Notes: generated by a model from the sequence alone, not told the origin. DNA of 64,000 nt from Hyphomicrobiales bacterium (GCA_900465665.1 UBJO01000043.1:1-64000), one strand, 5' to 3'; shown: positions 37,440-46,912, numbered from the stretch's first letter. Translations and numbers: made by a program.

Positions 37440-37889
37440 ATGGTAACCATGGTGGGCAACGAGTCCGACATCAAGGATCTGGTCAAGAACCTCCTTTTTT
37501 TGGAGCATGATGCAATCGCCGCCTACGATTCATGCATCGAGCGTTTGAACAGTCGGGAACTGGCCGGCAAGATTGCGGTCTTCAAGGAGGACCATCTCGA
37601 GCATGTGCAGGTTCTTTTGGAAATGGCCCGCGAGTTGGGCATCGAGGCGCCGACGCAAGGCGATATGAAGCAAATGCTGACGACCGGCAAGATTGCGCTT
37701 GCCGACATGATGGGTGACGCTGCCATCCTCAAGGCCATGAAGACCAACGAGGACGACACGGTCACCGCGTATGAGCGAGCCGCCCGGCACGAGGATGCAG
37801 TTCCGGCATCAAAGGCCTTTTTTATGAAGGCACGTCAGGACGAGGAAAAACATCGCGCTTGGATGGAAACAACAGCAAAGACGCTCTGA
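37440..37889 (+). CDS. ferritin-like four-helix protein (PA2169/DUF2383 type)
   Basis: 149 residues, all-helical. Potential di-iron ligands recur as in ferritin-like proteins: FLEHDAIAAYDSCIERL near residue 22, EDHLEHVQVLLEMA near 50, YERAARHED near 110 and RQDEEKHRAWME near 135. Function in the family is unclear, probably iron or oxidative stress. ATG at 37440 chosen because GGAG is about nine bases upstream; the frame upstream (from 37302) overlaps the degraded gene copy. Near-EcfG promoter upstream. Confidence 0.82.
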   Translation: MVTMVGNESDIKDLVKNLLFLEHDAIAAYDSCIERLNSRELAGKIAVFKEDHLEHVQVLLEMARELGIEAPTQGDMKQMLTTGKIALADMMGDAAILKAMKTNEDDTVTAYERAARHEDAVPASKAFFMKARQDEEKHRAWMETTAKTL

Positions 37890-38212
37890 TCTCGTGACGT
37901 GGTCGCAAACACTTCAAGTTTGTGCCATTAACCGAACAACGATTGTCGGTGTAGCAGCGAAATGATTTCGCGAGCGTCGCGGACGTCCGGGTGAAAAAGG
38001 GCGCTGACCATGAAGGGTGGAGCGCCCTTGGCCGGAGTGTATTCCGGTGAAATAGTCCTACTTTATGAATGTCACCCCGTGATCAGGACGCAAAGGCCTC
38101 ATTTTCCACTGCATGGACCTATCTCGACGTTCACGTTAGCTCTTGCGATCTATCAGAAATCACTTACTTTTTGGCGTGCAGGTAATTTCGCTCGAACAGT
38201 GGAAGAGCACAC
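37890..38212. other. spacer with hairpin
   Basis: No gene. At 37997-38039 AAGGGCGC and GCGCCCTT form an eight-base stem with a long loop, which could end the ferritin-like transcript. No EcfG site seen before the following kinase. Confidence 0.4.
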
Positions 38213-40024
38213 GTGTCGGACGTAACCCAAAAGGGGCAAGGTGCAAAAAGCGGCATTGCTCTTATGATCGAGAGTGGCGCATGGGATGACTCCATCCTTG
38301 GGCCGCCAAGTGACTGGCCTGCCTGTCTGAGGTCAGCAGTCGATCTAATGCTCCCGTCGCACGCCCAGATTGTGATGTTCTGGGGCGATCGATATGTCGC
38401 GCTTTACAATGACGCTTATGCGCCCAGCATCGGCACGCGCCACCCAAGAGCATTCGGGCGGCCTGGACAAGAGAACTGGTCCGAGCTTTGGGATGATCTT
38501 GAGCCGTTGCTCAGACGGGTGCTCCACACAGGCGAGACCGTCTCCGCCAGGGATCGGCCGTTTTACATCGAAAGGCATGGACACCCGGAAAACGTTTATT
38601 TCGACATCTCGTACTCCCCCATCAGGGACGAAAGCGGCAAGGTTCGCGGTGTCTTCTGCATCGTGAACGAGACGACCGAGCGCGTCCGATCGCAGCTTGC
38701 CCTGAAGGAAAGCGAAGAGCGTCTGCGCGCGCTCATCTCTCAATCGGCGGCTGGGATCGGACAGACAGATCTCTCGGGTCGAATGGTCTTCGTCAACAGA
38801 CGCTTCAGCGAGATGCTCGGCTATGAAGCCGACGAACTGGTCGGTATGAGGTTCCAAGATATTACGCATCCTGACGATCTGCCGGAGACGGAGCGACGGT
38901 TCGAGCAGCTAATATCAGAGGGCGCAAGCTTCGACATGGAGAAGCGGTGCGTTTGCAAGAGCGGTGATTTTGTTTGGACGGCTATCTCGGTCGCGGCACT
39001 CAAGGACGAACACGGAGCGGTCCGGCAGGTCGGTTTCATTGCCATCGACATATCGGCGAGCAAGGCTGCACAGGAGTCCGAACGACAACTTGCCTCGATA
39101 GTCGCATCGTCAAACGATGCGATCCTAAGCATCGACATGGATATGAGGATCACGAACTGGAATGCTGCTGCGGAAAAGCTTTACGGATATAGCCGTGAAG
39201 AGGCGATCGGGCAATCAGTGCTCATGCTCGTTCCAGAAGGCAGGCGCGACGAAGAGACGGAGATCCTCTCCAAAATCAGCGCAGGCGAGACCATCCATCG
39301 CTACGAAACCCAGCGACTTAGTAAGAGTGGACGTCCGGTCGACGTTCAGCTGAGCGTATCGCCCATCTACGACAGCAGTGGTAGGGCAATCGGCGCATCG
39401 AAAATGTCTCAGGACATATCCGCTCGCAGAGAGGCCGAGCGCTTGCAGCGAGTGCTTATCGGAGAACTCAATCATCGGGTCAAGAACGTCTTCGCGACGG
39501 TGATGGCGATCTCACGGCAGACCCTGGACCGCGATGGGGACGGAGCCGACAGTGTAGCCTCGTTTAACGCGAGACTGATGTCGATGGCGCACGCTCATGA
39601 CCTTCTGACACACAACGACTGGCAGCGTGCCGATCTCGCTGAGCTGATAAAGCAGGTGTTGAAACCCTATCCCCCTGAGAAGTTCGATGTCGAGGGTGGC
39701 CCGGTGCTTCTCCCGCAAAAGGCCGTCGTGTCGTTCTCGCTGGCAATCCACGAACTCGCAACCAACGCTGCCAAATATGGGGCCTTGTCTGTTTCCCAGG
39801 GTACCGTCTCGATCTCATGGACATATTCGCAGGCCAGTCGTCGGCTGCGATTCAGTTGGATCGAGCGGGACGGTCCGACTGTGGAGCCTCCGACCCGCAA
39901 AGGTTTCGGTAGCCGTCTCATCGAGCGGCTTCTCGCCGCTCAGATCAACGGTCAGTCGTCGATTTCGTACAATCCTGATGGTGTCGCTTGCGAAATCGAG
40001 GCTGTGCTTGCACAAGACGTGTAG
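38213..40024 (+). CDS. multi-PAS HWE-family sensor histidine kinase
   Basis: 603 residues, soluble. An N-terminal PAS-like domain (about 20-155, starting with a DWP-type motif common in rhizobial HWE kinases), two further PAS domains (about 170-285 and 290-410), then the HWE catalytic core: His in GELNHRVKNVF near 421, N-box HELATNAAKYGAL near 515, and the W-x-E signature in FSWIERDGP. Kinases of this group often feed the PhyR-EcfG stress pathway. GTG start with GAAGAG upstream. No regulator gene adjacent (orphan). The sensed signal is unknown; no LOV Cys is present. Confidence 0.9.
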   Translation: MSDVTQKGQGAKSGIALMIESGAWDDSILGPPSDWPACLRSAVDLMLPSHAQIVMFWGDRYVALYNDAYAPSIGTRHPRAFGRPGQENWSELWDDLEPLLRRVLHTGETVSARDRPFYIERHGHPENVYFDISYSPIRDESGKVRGVFCIVNETTERVRSQLALKESEERLRALISQSAAGIGQTDLSGRMVFVNRRFSEMLGYEADELVGMRFQDITHPDDLPETERRFEQLISEGASFDMEKRCVCKSGDFVWTAISVAALKDEHGAVRQVGFIAIDISASKAAQESERQLASIVASSNDAILSIDMDMRITNWNAAAEKLYGYSREEAIGQSVLMLVPEGRRDEETEILSKISAGETIHRYETQRLSKSGRPVDVQLSVSPIYDSSGRAIGASKMSQDISARREAERLQRVLIGELNHRVKNVFATVMAISRQTLDRDGDGADSVASFNARLMSMAHAHDLLTHNDWQRADLAELIKQVLKPYPPEKFDVEGGPVLLPQKAVVSFSLAIHELATNAAKYGALSVSQGTVSISWTYSQASRRLRFSWIERDGPTVEPPTRKGFGSRLIERLLAAQINGQSSISYNPDGVACEIEAVLAQDV

Positions 40025-40403
40025 CTTCCAAATATTGCTCTGGCAGCCCGACTTGCGAACCAATCGCTAGCGCGGGAAAGGATAGCTTCCTGGCAACCAC
40101 CAGCATGCTTGCAGCTGATCGGAACTTGCCACGCGCAATGCGTCGTCGCATGCTGTCCATCCGATCTAGACGAGCGTCCCATCTGCCCGGCATCACTTGC
40201 TGATCTCAAAATAGGCGAAGGCGCAGCCGGCAAGCTGCGGCATGCTTCCTGGAAACGAAGTACCGCGATCGAGCTGAGGTGCCCATGCCGAAACGTGTTG
40301 TTCTTTGCTTGACGGTCAGCGAATACCGCCCTTGATCGGAATCAAAGCGTACGGACGACCCCAGCGTTGTACCTATGCGCCCTCAGACTGAAGTCCCATG
40401 CCA
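40025..40403. other. gene-free stretch
   Basis: No convincing gene; it ends at the EcfG promoter of the iron permease-like gene. Confidence 0.4.
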
Positions 40404-40429
40404 GGAACCGCAGCGCCCAGGATCGCGTT
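40404..40429 (+). promoter_or_regulatory. exact EcfG-type promoter
   Basis: GGAAC, 17-base spacer, CGTT, with the -10 element 29 bases before the ATG of the low-affinity iron permease-like gene. Confidence 0.75.
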
Positions 40430-40458
40430 TTCATTCGCTGGGCAACAATGAGGGTGCA

Positions 40459-40875
40459 ATGAGCCATAACGTCTTATCCAGAGGTTTTTCGAAGTTTGCT
40501 ACCACTGTTGCGGATCTTTCCGGAAAGCCTGCAACGTTCGTACTCGCGGTCGCGCTCGTCGTCGCTTGGGCGGCGTCGGGCCCTGTCTTCGATTATAGCG
40601 AAAACTGGCAGCTGGTGATCAACACAAGCACGACGATCATCACGTTCCTGATGGTTTTCGTCCTTCAGAATTCGCAGAACCGTGATGGCAAAGCGCTGCA
40701 GGCGAAGCTTGACGAACTGATCCTGAGTTCGCAGGCCCAGAACAAGTTCGTCGGAATCGAAAAGCTAGAAGAGCAGGAGCTTCGCGAGCTGAGCAAAACG
40801 CTGGCGGAAAAGGCCGAATGTGTCGAGGAAGTCGCGGAGGAGAAGGCCGAGGAGCGGGAGCGCAAGCCTGCCTGA
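40459..40875 (+). CDS. low-affinity iron permease family protein
   Basis: 138 residues. Two membrane helices (FVLAVALVVAWAASG and VINTSTTIITFLMVFVL) are followed by the family hallmark QNSQNRDGKALQAKLDELI and a charged Glu/Lys-rich tail likely to be helical. The family is named for yeast Fet4-like iron uptake, but bacterial members are short and their transport role is unproven. ATG at 40459. Driven by an exact EcfG-type promoter. Paralogue of the gene at 41144. Confidence 0.85.
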   Translation: MSHNVLSRGFSKFATTVADLSGKPATFVLAVALVVAWAASGPVFDYSENWQLVINTSTTIITFLMVFVLQNSQNRDGKALQAKLDELILSSQAQNKFVGIEKLEEQELRELSKTLAEKAECVEEVAEEKAEERERKPA

Positions 40876-41143
40876 CCCAGGGAAGCCATCGACGCCTTTT
40901 AAATGCGCTGCCTTCTGCGCTAATCCGTCCTTCGCAAACGAGCCGATAAACGGATCTCGTTACTGCTGCTTCTCTGAGCGCGCCGGGATCGCATCAAGCT
41001 CATGCAGTTGAGGGACGAACCCTGTCTTCTGTGCAAGCGCGTCGAGTAGAGCTTCTATAGTTATTTCCTTGAGCATGGGTCGTCGGCGACGATGTCAGAC
41101 GTGATAAGGTTCGATGGCGCTTGAGGTCTCAACGCTATGCCCC
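40876..41143. other. gene-free spacer between convergent genes
   Basis: Nothing recognised. Confidence 0.35.
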
Positions 41144-41488
41144 TCAGAAACTTCTATTGTCCGCCAGTCGCGCGAGTTCTTCAGCCTCGAGGCGCTCGAC
41201 ACCAATCATATGGTTTCTTGCCGGGCTGGACCGAATAAGTTCATCGACCTTGACCTGAAGTGCCGCCATGTCCCGGTTCTGGCTGTGCTGCATGATGAGA
41301 AGCAGGAAGAGCGTCACGAGCGTGCCGGTCATTGACGAGATCAGATGCCACTCCCTTGGCAGCCCGAGTGCAGTTCCGACTGCGCACCAGACGGTGACGA
41401 GTGCGGCGGCGCCCGCCAGAACAAGCCGATGTCCCGCCAACCAAACGGCGGTCTCCGACAGTCTAAGGAATGCGGCTCCGACCTTCAT
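41144..41488 (-). CDS. low-affinity iron permease family protein, second copy
   Basis: 114 residues. Same plan as 40459: two membrane helices (LVLAGAAALVTVWCAVG and MTGTLVTLFLLLIM), then QHSQNRDMAALQVKVDELIRSS and IGVERLEAEELARLA; the long charged tail is missing. ATG at 41488. Upstream GGAAC-16-CATT is a weak EcfG match. The two copies converge, so this is not a simple recent tandem duplication. Confidence 0.82.
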   Translation of the reverse strand: MKVGAAFLRLSETAVWLAGHRLVLAGAAALVTVWCAVGTALGLPREWHLISSMTGTLVTLFLLLIMQHSQNRDMAALQVKVDELIRSSPARNHMIGVERLEAEELARLADNRSF

Positions 41489-41883
41489 GCTGATAAAATG
41501 GTTTTGGAATGGAAGGGTTCCGACGCCTAAAGCATTTGGTCGATCCAAGAGAACGCGGCAGTCTTCGGGCTGACATGCGAGGGCAAGACGAAAGGTGGGG
41601 CAACTCGCATAAGAAGATCGTAGCCGAACTTTACAGAAAATGAGGATATTCGTCACGCTGACACTGCGCTCGCGCTTGAGCCGGATATTCCCAGTTGATC
41701 GCCTTCATGACACGCAGGGCAGGCAACCACCATCCTTCCTCTTCCGGGAAGACATGCTGAAACGCATCGACGCACGAAAGCCATTTATGCGCGCGAGGGC
41801 GGCACACGCCGCGGTTAAACGGCGATCGCTGTCGGCATCGGGTAACCTCATTCGTCCTTTGATCCCATTTTCAAGAAAAGGCG
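41489..41883. other. gene-free stretch
   Basis: Contains only short frames without ribosome sites; divergent promoter region of the second iron permease-like gene and the SnoaL-like gene. Confidence 0.35.
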
Positions 41884-42325
41884 ATGACAATGACCCAGCG
41901 TGACATTGAGGAAGAGGCCATCATAGCGATGATTATGATGCGGGCGAAAGCAATTGGCGAGAAGGATGCCAAGGATGCTTTGTCCTTCCATACAGACGAT
42001 TGCGTGGAATTTTCTCTTGCGCCACCGCTTGTTTATCATGGCAAGCACGAGGCAGGACTTCAGGCCTGGTTCGATAGCTGGGAGGGCGCGATTGGCGGCG
42101 ATGTCCAGGACGTCAAGCTCACCATAGGCACGGACGTGCCCTTCTGGAGCGGCCTCGTCAACATGACGGGAACAAAGACCGACGGTACAATCGTGGATTT
42201 TGTGGTTCCGTCAAACCCTGGGTCTGGTGAAGCTCGAAGGGCGATGGCAGGTCGCGCACCAGCACGCTTCCGTTCCATTCGCAATGGATGGCAGTGAAAA
42301 GGCGATGCTGAACTTGAGGCCTTAG
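41884..42325 (+). pseudogene. SnoaL-like/NTF2-fold protein gene with a frameshift
   Basis: The first 106 codons encode an NTF2-like fold protein (RAKAIGEKDAKDALSFHTDD, LQAWFDSWEG). At about 42202 the frame breaks: reading on in frame gives an unrelated basic tail to 42297, while a one-base shift restores the typical family end, WFRQTLGLVKLEGRW, then VAHQHASVPFAMDGSEKA, ending at 42325. One extra G in TTTTGTGG explains it. Either a recent inactivation or a base-call error. The family includes polyketide cyclases and ketosteroid isomerase-like proteins; function here unknown. Confidence 0.75.
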
Positions 42326-42355
42326 CGAATAGGCGGCCGGCGATCGTTGGAGGGG

Positions 42356-42373
42356 CGCGGCCTCGAAGCCGCG
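42356..42373. terminator. hairpin between convergent genes
   Basis: CGCGGC, six-base loop, GCCGCG, in the gap between the SnoaL-like gene and the antiporter gene ends. Likely bidirectional transcription end; no clear T run. Confidence 0.4.
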
Positions 42374-42430
42374 ATCTCGCCCCGCCTCGTTTAGGAGGAT
42401 CGTGGACACCAGATCATTATGCAGCCACGC

Positions 42431-44719
42431 TCAAACTGCGGTTGATTTCGACTTGGCAAACTCCGTCTCGATCAACAGGACCGAGCGATCTGAGGTCTCC
42501 ATTACGTTGTCAGCAACTTGGCCGTAGGAGAGCCGTTCTCCAGCCCTGCGGCTCACTCCAAGCACAATAAGATTATAATTGCCGCTGCGCGCAAGGCGGA
42601 GAATATCCAGCTCTGCCGAAGATCCCTGACGCACGAGCTTTTCGGGTTTGACGTCGTAGTAAGCGGCAATGGCGTCGAGCTGAGTGAACGGATTGCTCTT
42701 GCTCGTCCCCCTGTCGGTGACCCGCGAGATCCCCACCGATTGAGGGCGCTCCTCGATAAACGTCATTGCACAGTGCCCATCACTTGCCTTGGCGAGCGCA
42801 AAAGCAAATTCTGCAGCACGCGCCGACCGCTCGGTGCCGCTGACGGCCACCAGGATGCGAAGAGCGGTGCCTTCGTCAGGCATATGGCCGCGTGAGGAAA
42901 CAATCGCCGTCGTACCTGGAAATTCAAGCGAGGTTGTCTCGATCGTTGGGTGGTAGCTGCCGTCCTGCTGTATTACGGGCTCAATGCCCGCAAATAGCAG
43001 ATCGTGGCCCGATTTCGAAATGTCTTTGAGTGCACTTTCTAATTCACCGCCCATGTCGAATTCTGTCACGTGAATGCCTGGCTCCCGATCCGCCGCCACA
43101 GACGTTTGAGCCGCGTGTCTCTCGAGCACATCGACAATGTTGCCATCGCTCCTTGTGTCCGTAGCCACGCTATCTCCGCGCTCAGGCTGATCTCGCTCCA
43201 CAGAGGAGACATTCAGCGTCGTTACCGGCATGTTCCTCGCTGCAGCCAGGAGTGCCAAGAGCCGAGCCGCAAGCTTACTATTGGATGACCCATCCACGAC
43301 AAGAACAGCTCTCTCGAACTGGTTCAGGAAGCTGTCTTTTTCGAAGTCCTCGCGCTCGAGGCGGTCTTTCTCTTCCTCTCTTAGGGGAAGCCTTGCCAGT
43401 GCCCATCGCAAGGTCGGTGGCATTGCCATGGTCGTCACGACCGCCATCGCGACGATCACGGAAAATAGCTGTTCGTTTAATACTCCGACGGAAAGGCCGA
43501 TCGTCGCAACGATGACCTCTGTGGAACCGCGAGCGTTCATCCCGCATCCCAGTGCCAGGGCCTCGGAGTTCGAAAGCCCACTTGTCCTGGCTGCTGCAAA
43601 CGCGCCGCCGAATTTGCCAATCGAGGCGATGAGCACGACCGCCACCGTCAATGCGAGAATTTTTGGGTCTGCGAGAGTGGTCAGATCGGTCTGTAAACCA
43701 GTCAGCCCGAAGAATACCGGCATGAAGAGAGCGGTCGTCAGACCGCGCAACTGGACATCGATCTGCCTTGTGAGGATGGGCGATTCACCAACGAGTATGC
43801 CGGCCACGAATGCTCCAAGGACGGTGTGGACCCCGATTGCGTTGGTAATCATCGCCATGCCCCCCATGATGGCGATGATCGCGCTCAATACAGGCAGGTC
43901 GCTTTTGAAGTTGTCGTTGGTCCAGCGAATGATCTCAAAAACGATGCGGCGACCGACGGTGAAGCTGAATGCCATGAACGCCACTGTGCCGATAACGCTT
44001 TTCATCAACGTGAGTGGATCGACGGTCCCGGTTTTCGCCAGGCTGAAGGTAATAGCAATGATGATCCATCCGAGGGTATCGTCGATGATGGCGGACGCGA
44101 CGATCAATTGTCCGATGTTGCGCCTCATGAAGTCCATCTCGCGTACCACTGAAGCAACAATCTTCACGGATGAGATGGACAGCGCCGTGCCGAGAAAAAG
44201 CGACGCGACGAGCCTCTTGTCTGGGTCGGGTAGAAAATCTGCGGGCATAAGCTGGCCGAGTGCGAACCCAGCTGCAAACGGAACGGCAATCCCGGTCAAC
44301 GAGACGCCCGTTGCCGACTTTCGAAGTTTGCGAGCCAGTCCCAGATCAGTCTCCATACCCGCCAGGAGCAGAAGAAAGAGGATTCCGAGCTGACCCACTG
44401 CGTTGGTCATACTCTTTTGCGCTGCGTCCGACGGAAAAAGCTGGGCTTGTAGGTCAGGCAAGGCCAAGCCAAAAAGAGAAGGGCCAAGCAACACGCCTGC
44501 AATGATCTGCCCCATAATCGACGGCTGTCCGATCCGCACCATCAATTCTCCCAGGAGGCGACCTGAGACGACAAGAACGACAATTTGAAGAAGGAACAGC
44601 GCTTCTGAGGGTTCGGCAACCTTATGCTCGCCCGCCGCCAGGACGGGTGTGGCGAACAGAATAGACGGTAAGATTAGAGAAGCTGCCAACGATGTAGGCG
44701 ATATGCGACGTTTCGTCAT
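42431..44719 (-). CDS. CPA2-type cation/proton antiporter with C-terminal universal stress domain
   Basis: 762 residues. A signal-like N-terminus is followed by about 12 membrane segments (residues 40-435) with Na+/H+ exchanger features: QPSIMGQIIAGVLLGPSLFG near 65, and GAFVAGILVGESP near 305. The cytoplasmic C-terminal half (about 470-750) carries Usp-like folds, e.g. RILVAVSGTERSARAAEFAFALAK near 650. It should exchange Na+ or K+ for protons. Exact EcfG-type promoter just upstream, so it is probably induced under general stress. Confidence 0.9.
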   Translation of the reverse strand: MTKRRISPTSLAASLILPSILFATPVLAAGEHKVAEPSEALFLLQIVVLVVSGRLLGELMVRIGQPSIMGQIIAGVLLGPSLFGLALPDLQAQLFPSDAAQKSMTNAVGQLGILFLLLLAGMETDLGLARKLRKSATGVSLTGIAVPFAAGFALGQLMPADFLPDPDKRLVASLFLGTALSISSVKIVASVVREMDFMRRNIGQLIVASAIIDDTLGWIIIAITFSLAKTGTVDPLTLMKSVIGTVAFMAFSFTVGRRIVFEIIRWTNDNFKSDLPVLSAIIAIMGGMAMITNAIGVHTVLGAFVAGILVGESPILTRQIDVQLRGLTTALFMPVFFGLTGLQTDLTTLADPKILALTVAVVLIASIGKFGGAFAAARTSGLSNSEALALGCGMNARGSTEVIVATIGLSVGVLNEQLFSVIVAMAVVTTMAMPPTLRWALARLPLREEEKDRLEREDFEKDSFLNQFERAVLVVDGSSNSKLAARLLALLAAARNMPVTTLNVSSVERDQPERGDSVATDTRSDGNIVDVLERHAAQTSVAADREPGIHVTEFDMGGELESALKDISKSGHDLLFAGIEPVIQQDGSYHPTIETTSLEFPGTTAIVSSRGHMPDEGTALRILVAVSGTERSARAAEFAFALAKASDGHCAMTFIEERPQSVGISRVTDRGTSKSNPFTQLDAIAAYYDVKPEKLVRQGSSAELDILRLARSGNYNLIVLGVSRRAGERLSYGQVADNVMETSDRSVLLIETEFAKSKSTAV

Positions 44720-44746
44720 GTAGGGGACCTGATTGAGGCGGATAGG

Positions 44747-44771
44747 AACGAGAGGCCCGACGAATAGTTCC
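44747..44771 (-). promoter_or_regulatory. exact EcfG-type promoter of the antiporter gene
   Basis: Minus strand GGAAC, 16-base spacer, CGTT, 28 bases before the antiporter ATG. Confidence 0.75.
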
Positions 44772-44808
44772 CTTAAGCTTCGTCGATCTCTTCACAAAGC
44801 TCGGCGGT

Positions 44809-44834
44809 GGAACCACTCAGCTCTTTTACGGGTT
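44809..44834 (+). promoter_or_regulatory. near-consensus EcfG-type promoter
   Basis: GGAAC, 17-base spacer, GGTT, about 75 bases before the 60-residue protein gene. It makes the spacer a back-to-back pair with the antiporter promoter. Confidence 0.4.
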
Positions 44835-44908
44835 ACAGGTGTGCGGTGAAACAGAGCGCGCCAGCCGTCTAGGCAAGATGATTACATTCCTGCGATAGAG
44901 AGGAAAGC

Positions 44909-45091
44909 ATGGGTACCAACGATAGCAACGCCACTCCGGAGCAGCGCCGGCCCAACGACGTCAACCCTGTCCCAGCAGAGCCTGAAAACGCTGACAACGA
45001 ATCTTTGGCACCGACGGCGGTGCAGCCGGCAGGCAGCAAGGATGAAAGTGAGCGTCCAATCGTCAATCCAGTCACCGGCGCGGCCCTTTGA
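44909..45091 (+). CDS. small hydrophilic hypothetical protein, 60 residues
   Basis: Asn/Pro/Glu-rich with no hydrophobic core (GTNDSNATPEQRRPNDVNP, end ERPIVNPVTGAAL), likely disordered. Good ribosome site (GAGAGGAAAGC) before the ATG. Ten bases before the next small gene, so probably a two-gene operon. Confidence 0.65.
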   Translation: MGTNDSNATPEQRRPNDVNPVPAEPENADNESLAPTAVQPAGSKDESERPIVNPVTGAAL

Positions 45092-45100
45092 GGAACTCGT

Positions 45101-45307
45101 ATGATCGAACAAGATGAGCTCCGCCAGCAGGTCGAATTTTTGGCCGCTGCAGCAGAAGCCGAGCCTGAGACCGTATCGGACCTCAAGTCGCTCGCAGTCC
45201 AGCTTTGGGCGAAGTTCGACGAGTTCAGCGTCGAAGATCTTGAGGACATCTTGCGAGACACTTGGCGAAGCCGGGGACTTCCGTTCAATGACAATGCTCC
45301 CTTGTGA
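45101..45307 (+). CDS. small acidic helical hypothetical protein, 68 residues
   Basis: Mostly helical and acidic (QDELRQQVEFL-type start, then VSDLKSLAVQLWAKFDEF and VEDLEDILRDTW). Not recognised. AGGAA lies at a suitable distance before the ATG. Follows the 60-residue gene by nine bases. Confidence 0.65.
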   Translation: MIEQDELRQQVEFLAAAAEAEPETVSDLKSLAVQLWAKFDEFSVEDLEDILRDTWRSRGLPFNDNAPL

Positions 45308-45433
45308 GCCTCCCGGTTATGCTGCATACGTTAGCGGTGAGACCCTTCACGGGCTGAAAGATCGCAAGCTGCCTACCGCGTAGGACATGTCTTGTTCCCA
45401 GCGCAGAAACGCGCAGTCCTCTATCAACCGCGA

Positions 45434-46411
45434 TTACTTCACGAAGTCGACCTCGACGCCCGGCTTGACCATGCTTGCCAGTTCCTCGACGTCCCAGTTG
45501 GTCAACCTGACGCAACCATGTGATCCGGACTTGTCGATCTTGCTCGGTTCTGGGGTTCCATGAATGCCATAGGTCGGCTCTGACAGATCGATCCAGACGC
45601 TGCCGACAGGGTTGTTCGGTCCGCTCGGAAGCGTGAGCCTCTTTTTGTTCTTGCCTTGCTGAAAATTGACTTTCGGATTGTATTCATACTTGGGGTTGCG
45701 GGCGACACCATTGATCTTGTGGCGGCCCTCAGGCGAGGGGTTGTCTTGGCTGCCGATCGTCGCCGGATAAGCGGCAATGATCGAACCGTCCTCGGCAAAC
45801 GCTATGACCTCGCCAGCATCGCGGCGTGCTTCAATTCGCTTCACCGCTCCCGTGCGCGGTGCACCGACGATGGCGACAGCAATTGTGTCACCTGGTGCGA
45901 ATTTCGATCCTGGGTTCAGCGTGCGAAGCAGATCGATATCCATATGAAACCGCTCCGATAGCTTCTCCTGGACGCTGGTGTAATTGAGGTTTTTCATTTC
46001 AGCTTGAAGCGCATAGTCCTCAGGGATGGCCTCTACAAGATCTGCGACATCGTCCGGCTCGACCTGGTATGGGCCGATGACCTGCTGGCCGTCGGCCACA
46101 CGCTTGGCGACCTCTTGATCGAGCTTGCCGTCGACCGGCAGTCCTTGCATGGCCTCGAAGGCTTCGATTGCTTTGTTCAGGTTGGCGCCGTCTAGACCAT
46201 CGATGACACCGGGCGACACGCCTGCCCTGTCAAGAAGAACCTGCAGTCGAATGATTGCAGGGTCTGGTAGTGGCTTTGGCTGTGTCGGACGATCGGTCGT
46301 CAGGATACTGACGTCCGCGCTATTGATTATGTCAGGTGTCAGGTCCTGCGCAATAGCGCTATGGAAGAAGGGAAGGACGGCTAAGGCGCTGAGTGCAACG
46401 AGTTTTTTCAT
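45434..46411 (-). CDS. L,D-transpeptidase (YkuD) with peptidoglycan-binding domain
   Basis: 325 residues. Signal peptide (KKLVALSALAVLPFFHSAIA), a PG_binding_1-like domain (IRLQVLLDRAGVSPGVIDG near residue 50), a LysM-like middle (about 135-185) and a C-terminal YkuD domain with PEGRHKING near 220 and the catalytic motif SGSHGCVRLTNWD near 295. Periplasmic; forms 3-3 cross-links in peptidoglycan or attaches proteins to it. ATG at 46411 begins the signal peptide. Confidence 0.9.
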   Translation of the reverse strand: MKKLVALSALAVLPFFHSAIAQDLTPDIINSADVSILTTDRPTQPKPLPDPAIIRLQVLLDRAGVSPGVIDGLDGANLNKAIEAFEAMQGLPVDGKLDQEVAKRVADGQQVIGPYQVEPDDVADLVEAIPEDYALQAEMKNLNYTSVQEKLSERFHMDIDLLRTLNPGSKFAPGDTIAVAIVGAPRTGAVKRIEARRDAGEVIAFAEDGSIIAAYPATIGSQDNPSPEGRHKINGVARNPKYEYNPKVNFQQGKNKKRLTLPSGPNNPVGSVWIDLSEPTYGIHGTPEPSKIDKSGSHGCVRLTNWDVEELASMVKPGVEVDFVK

Positions 46412-46841
46412 GCCAGTGAAAGCGTGAGCTTGCTGTTTTGTTCCCCGCACGCTTGATGCGTGGCTTTGTCATCATGCCGAGGCCGATCTCTTGTCAGCAG
46501 TTGTTTCGAGTCCGGCCCAAGACAATACCGTGTCCACGACCGCATCAGAACCTCAAGCGGCGTGATCTTTGGCATCCATCGACGGCCTCGAGCACCATGT
46601 CGCTGGAATACCCGACAGTAAGTCGTCAGAGAGTACGTTCTCGATCGTAAGCACCTTCTAAGCCAGCCGCCGAGGCGCATGTCCGCGACCACGCGCGCCT
46701 TGCCAATATGGCGAGCAAGACGATTTGCTTAATTCGGAATGGCGCCCCTGACTTGAGGGCGTTTTCGTTTAAGGTCGGTATTCACGTTCCAGGCACGAGT
46801 ATTAACCAATAAGAATCGATCGTATTTTCAGAGCTTTGCAT
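46412..46841. other. gene-free spacer between divergent genes
   Basis: About 430 bases with no convincing frame; its right end joins the EcfG promoter of the PRC-barrel gene. Confidence 0.4.
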
Positions 46842-46866
46842 GGAACCTTTCATGCACAGCATCGTT
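46842..46866 (+). promoter_or_regulatory. exact EcfG-type promoter
   Basis: GGAAC, 16-base spacer, CGTT, 46 bases before the PRC-barrel gene ATG. Confidence 0.75.
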
Positions 46867-46912
46867 TATGGTTGCCACGGATAAACGTGGACATGCAATA
46901 AGAGGAATCTCT

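Noticed and set aside
43230-44393. 387-residue open frame on the plus strand
   Set aside because: Mirror of the antiporter gene; Ser/Thr/Pro-rich shadow composition with no motifs.
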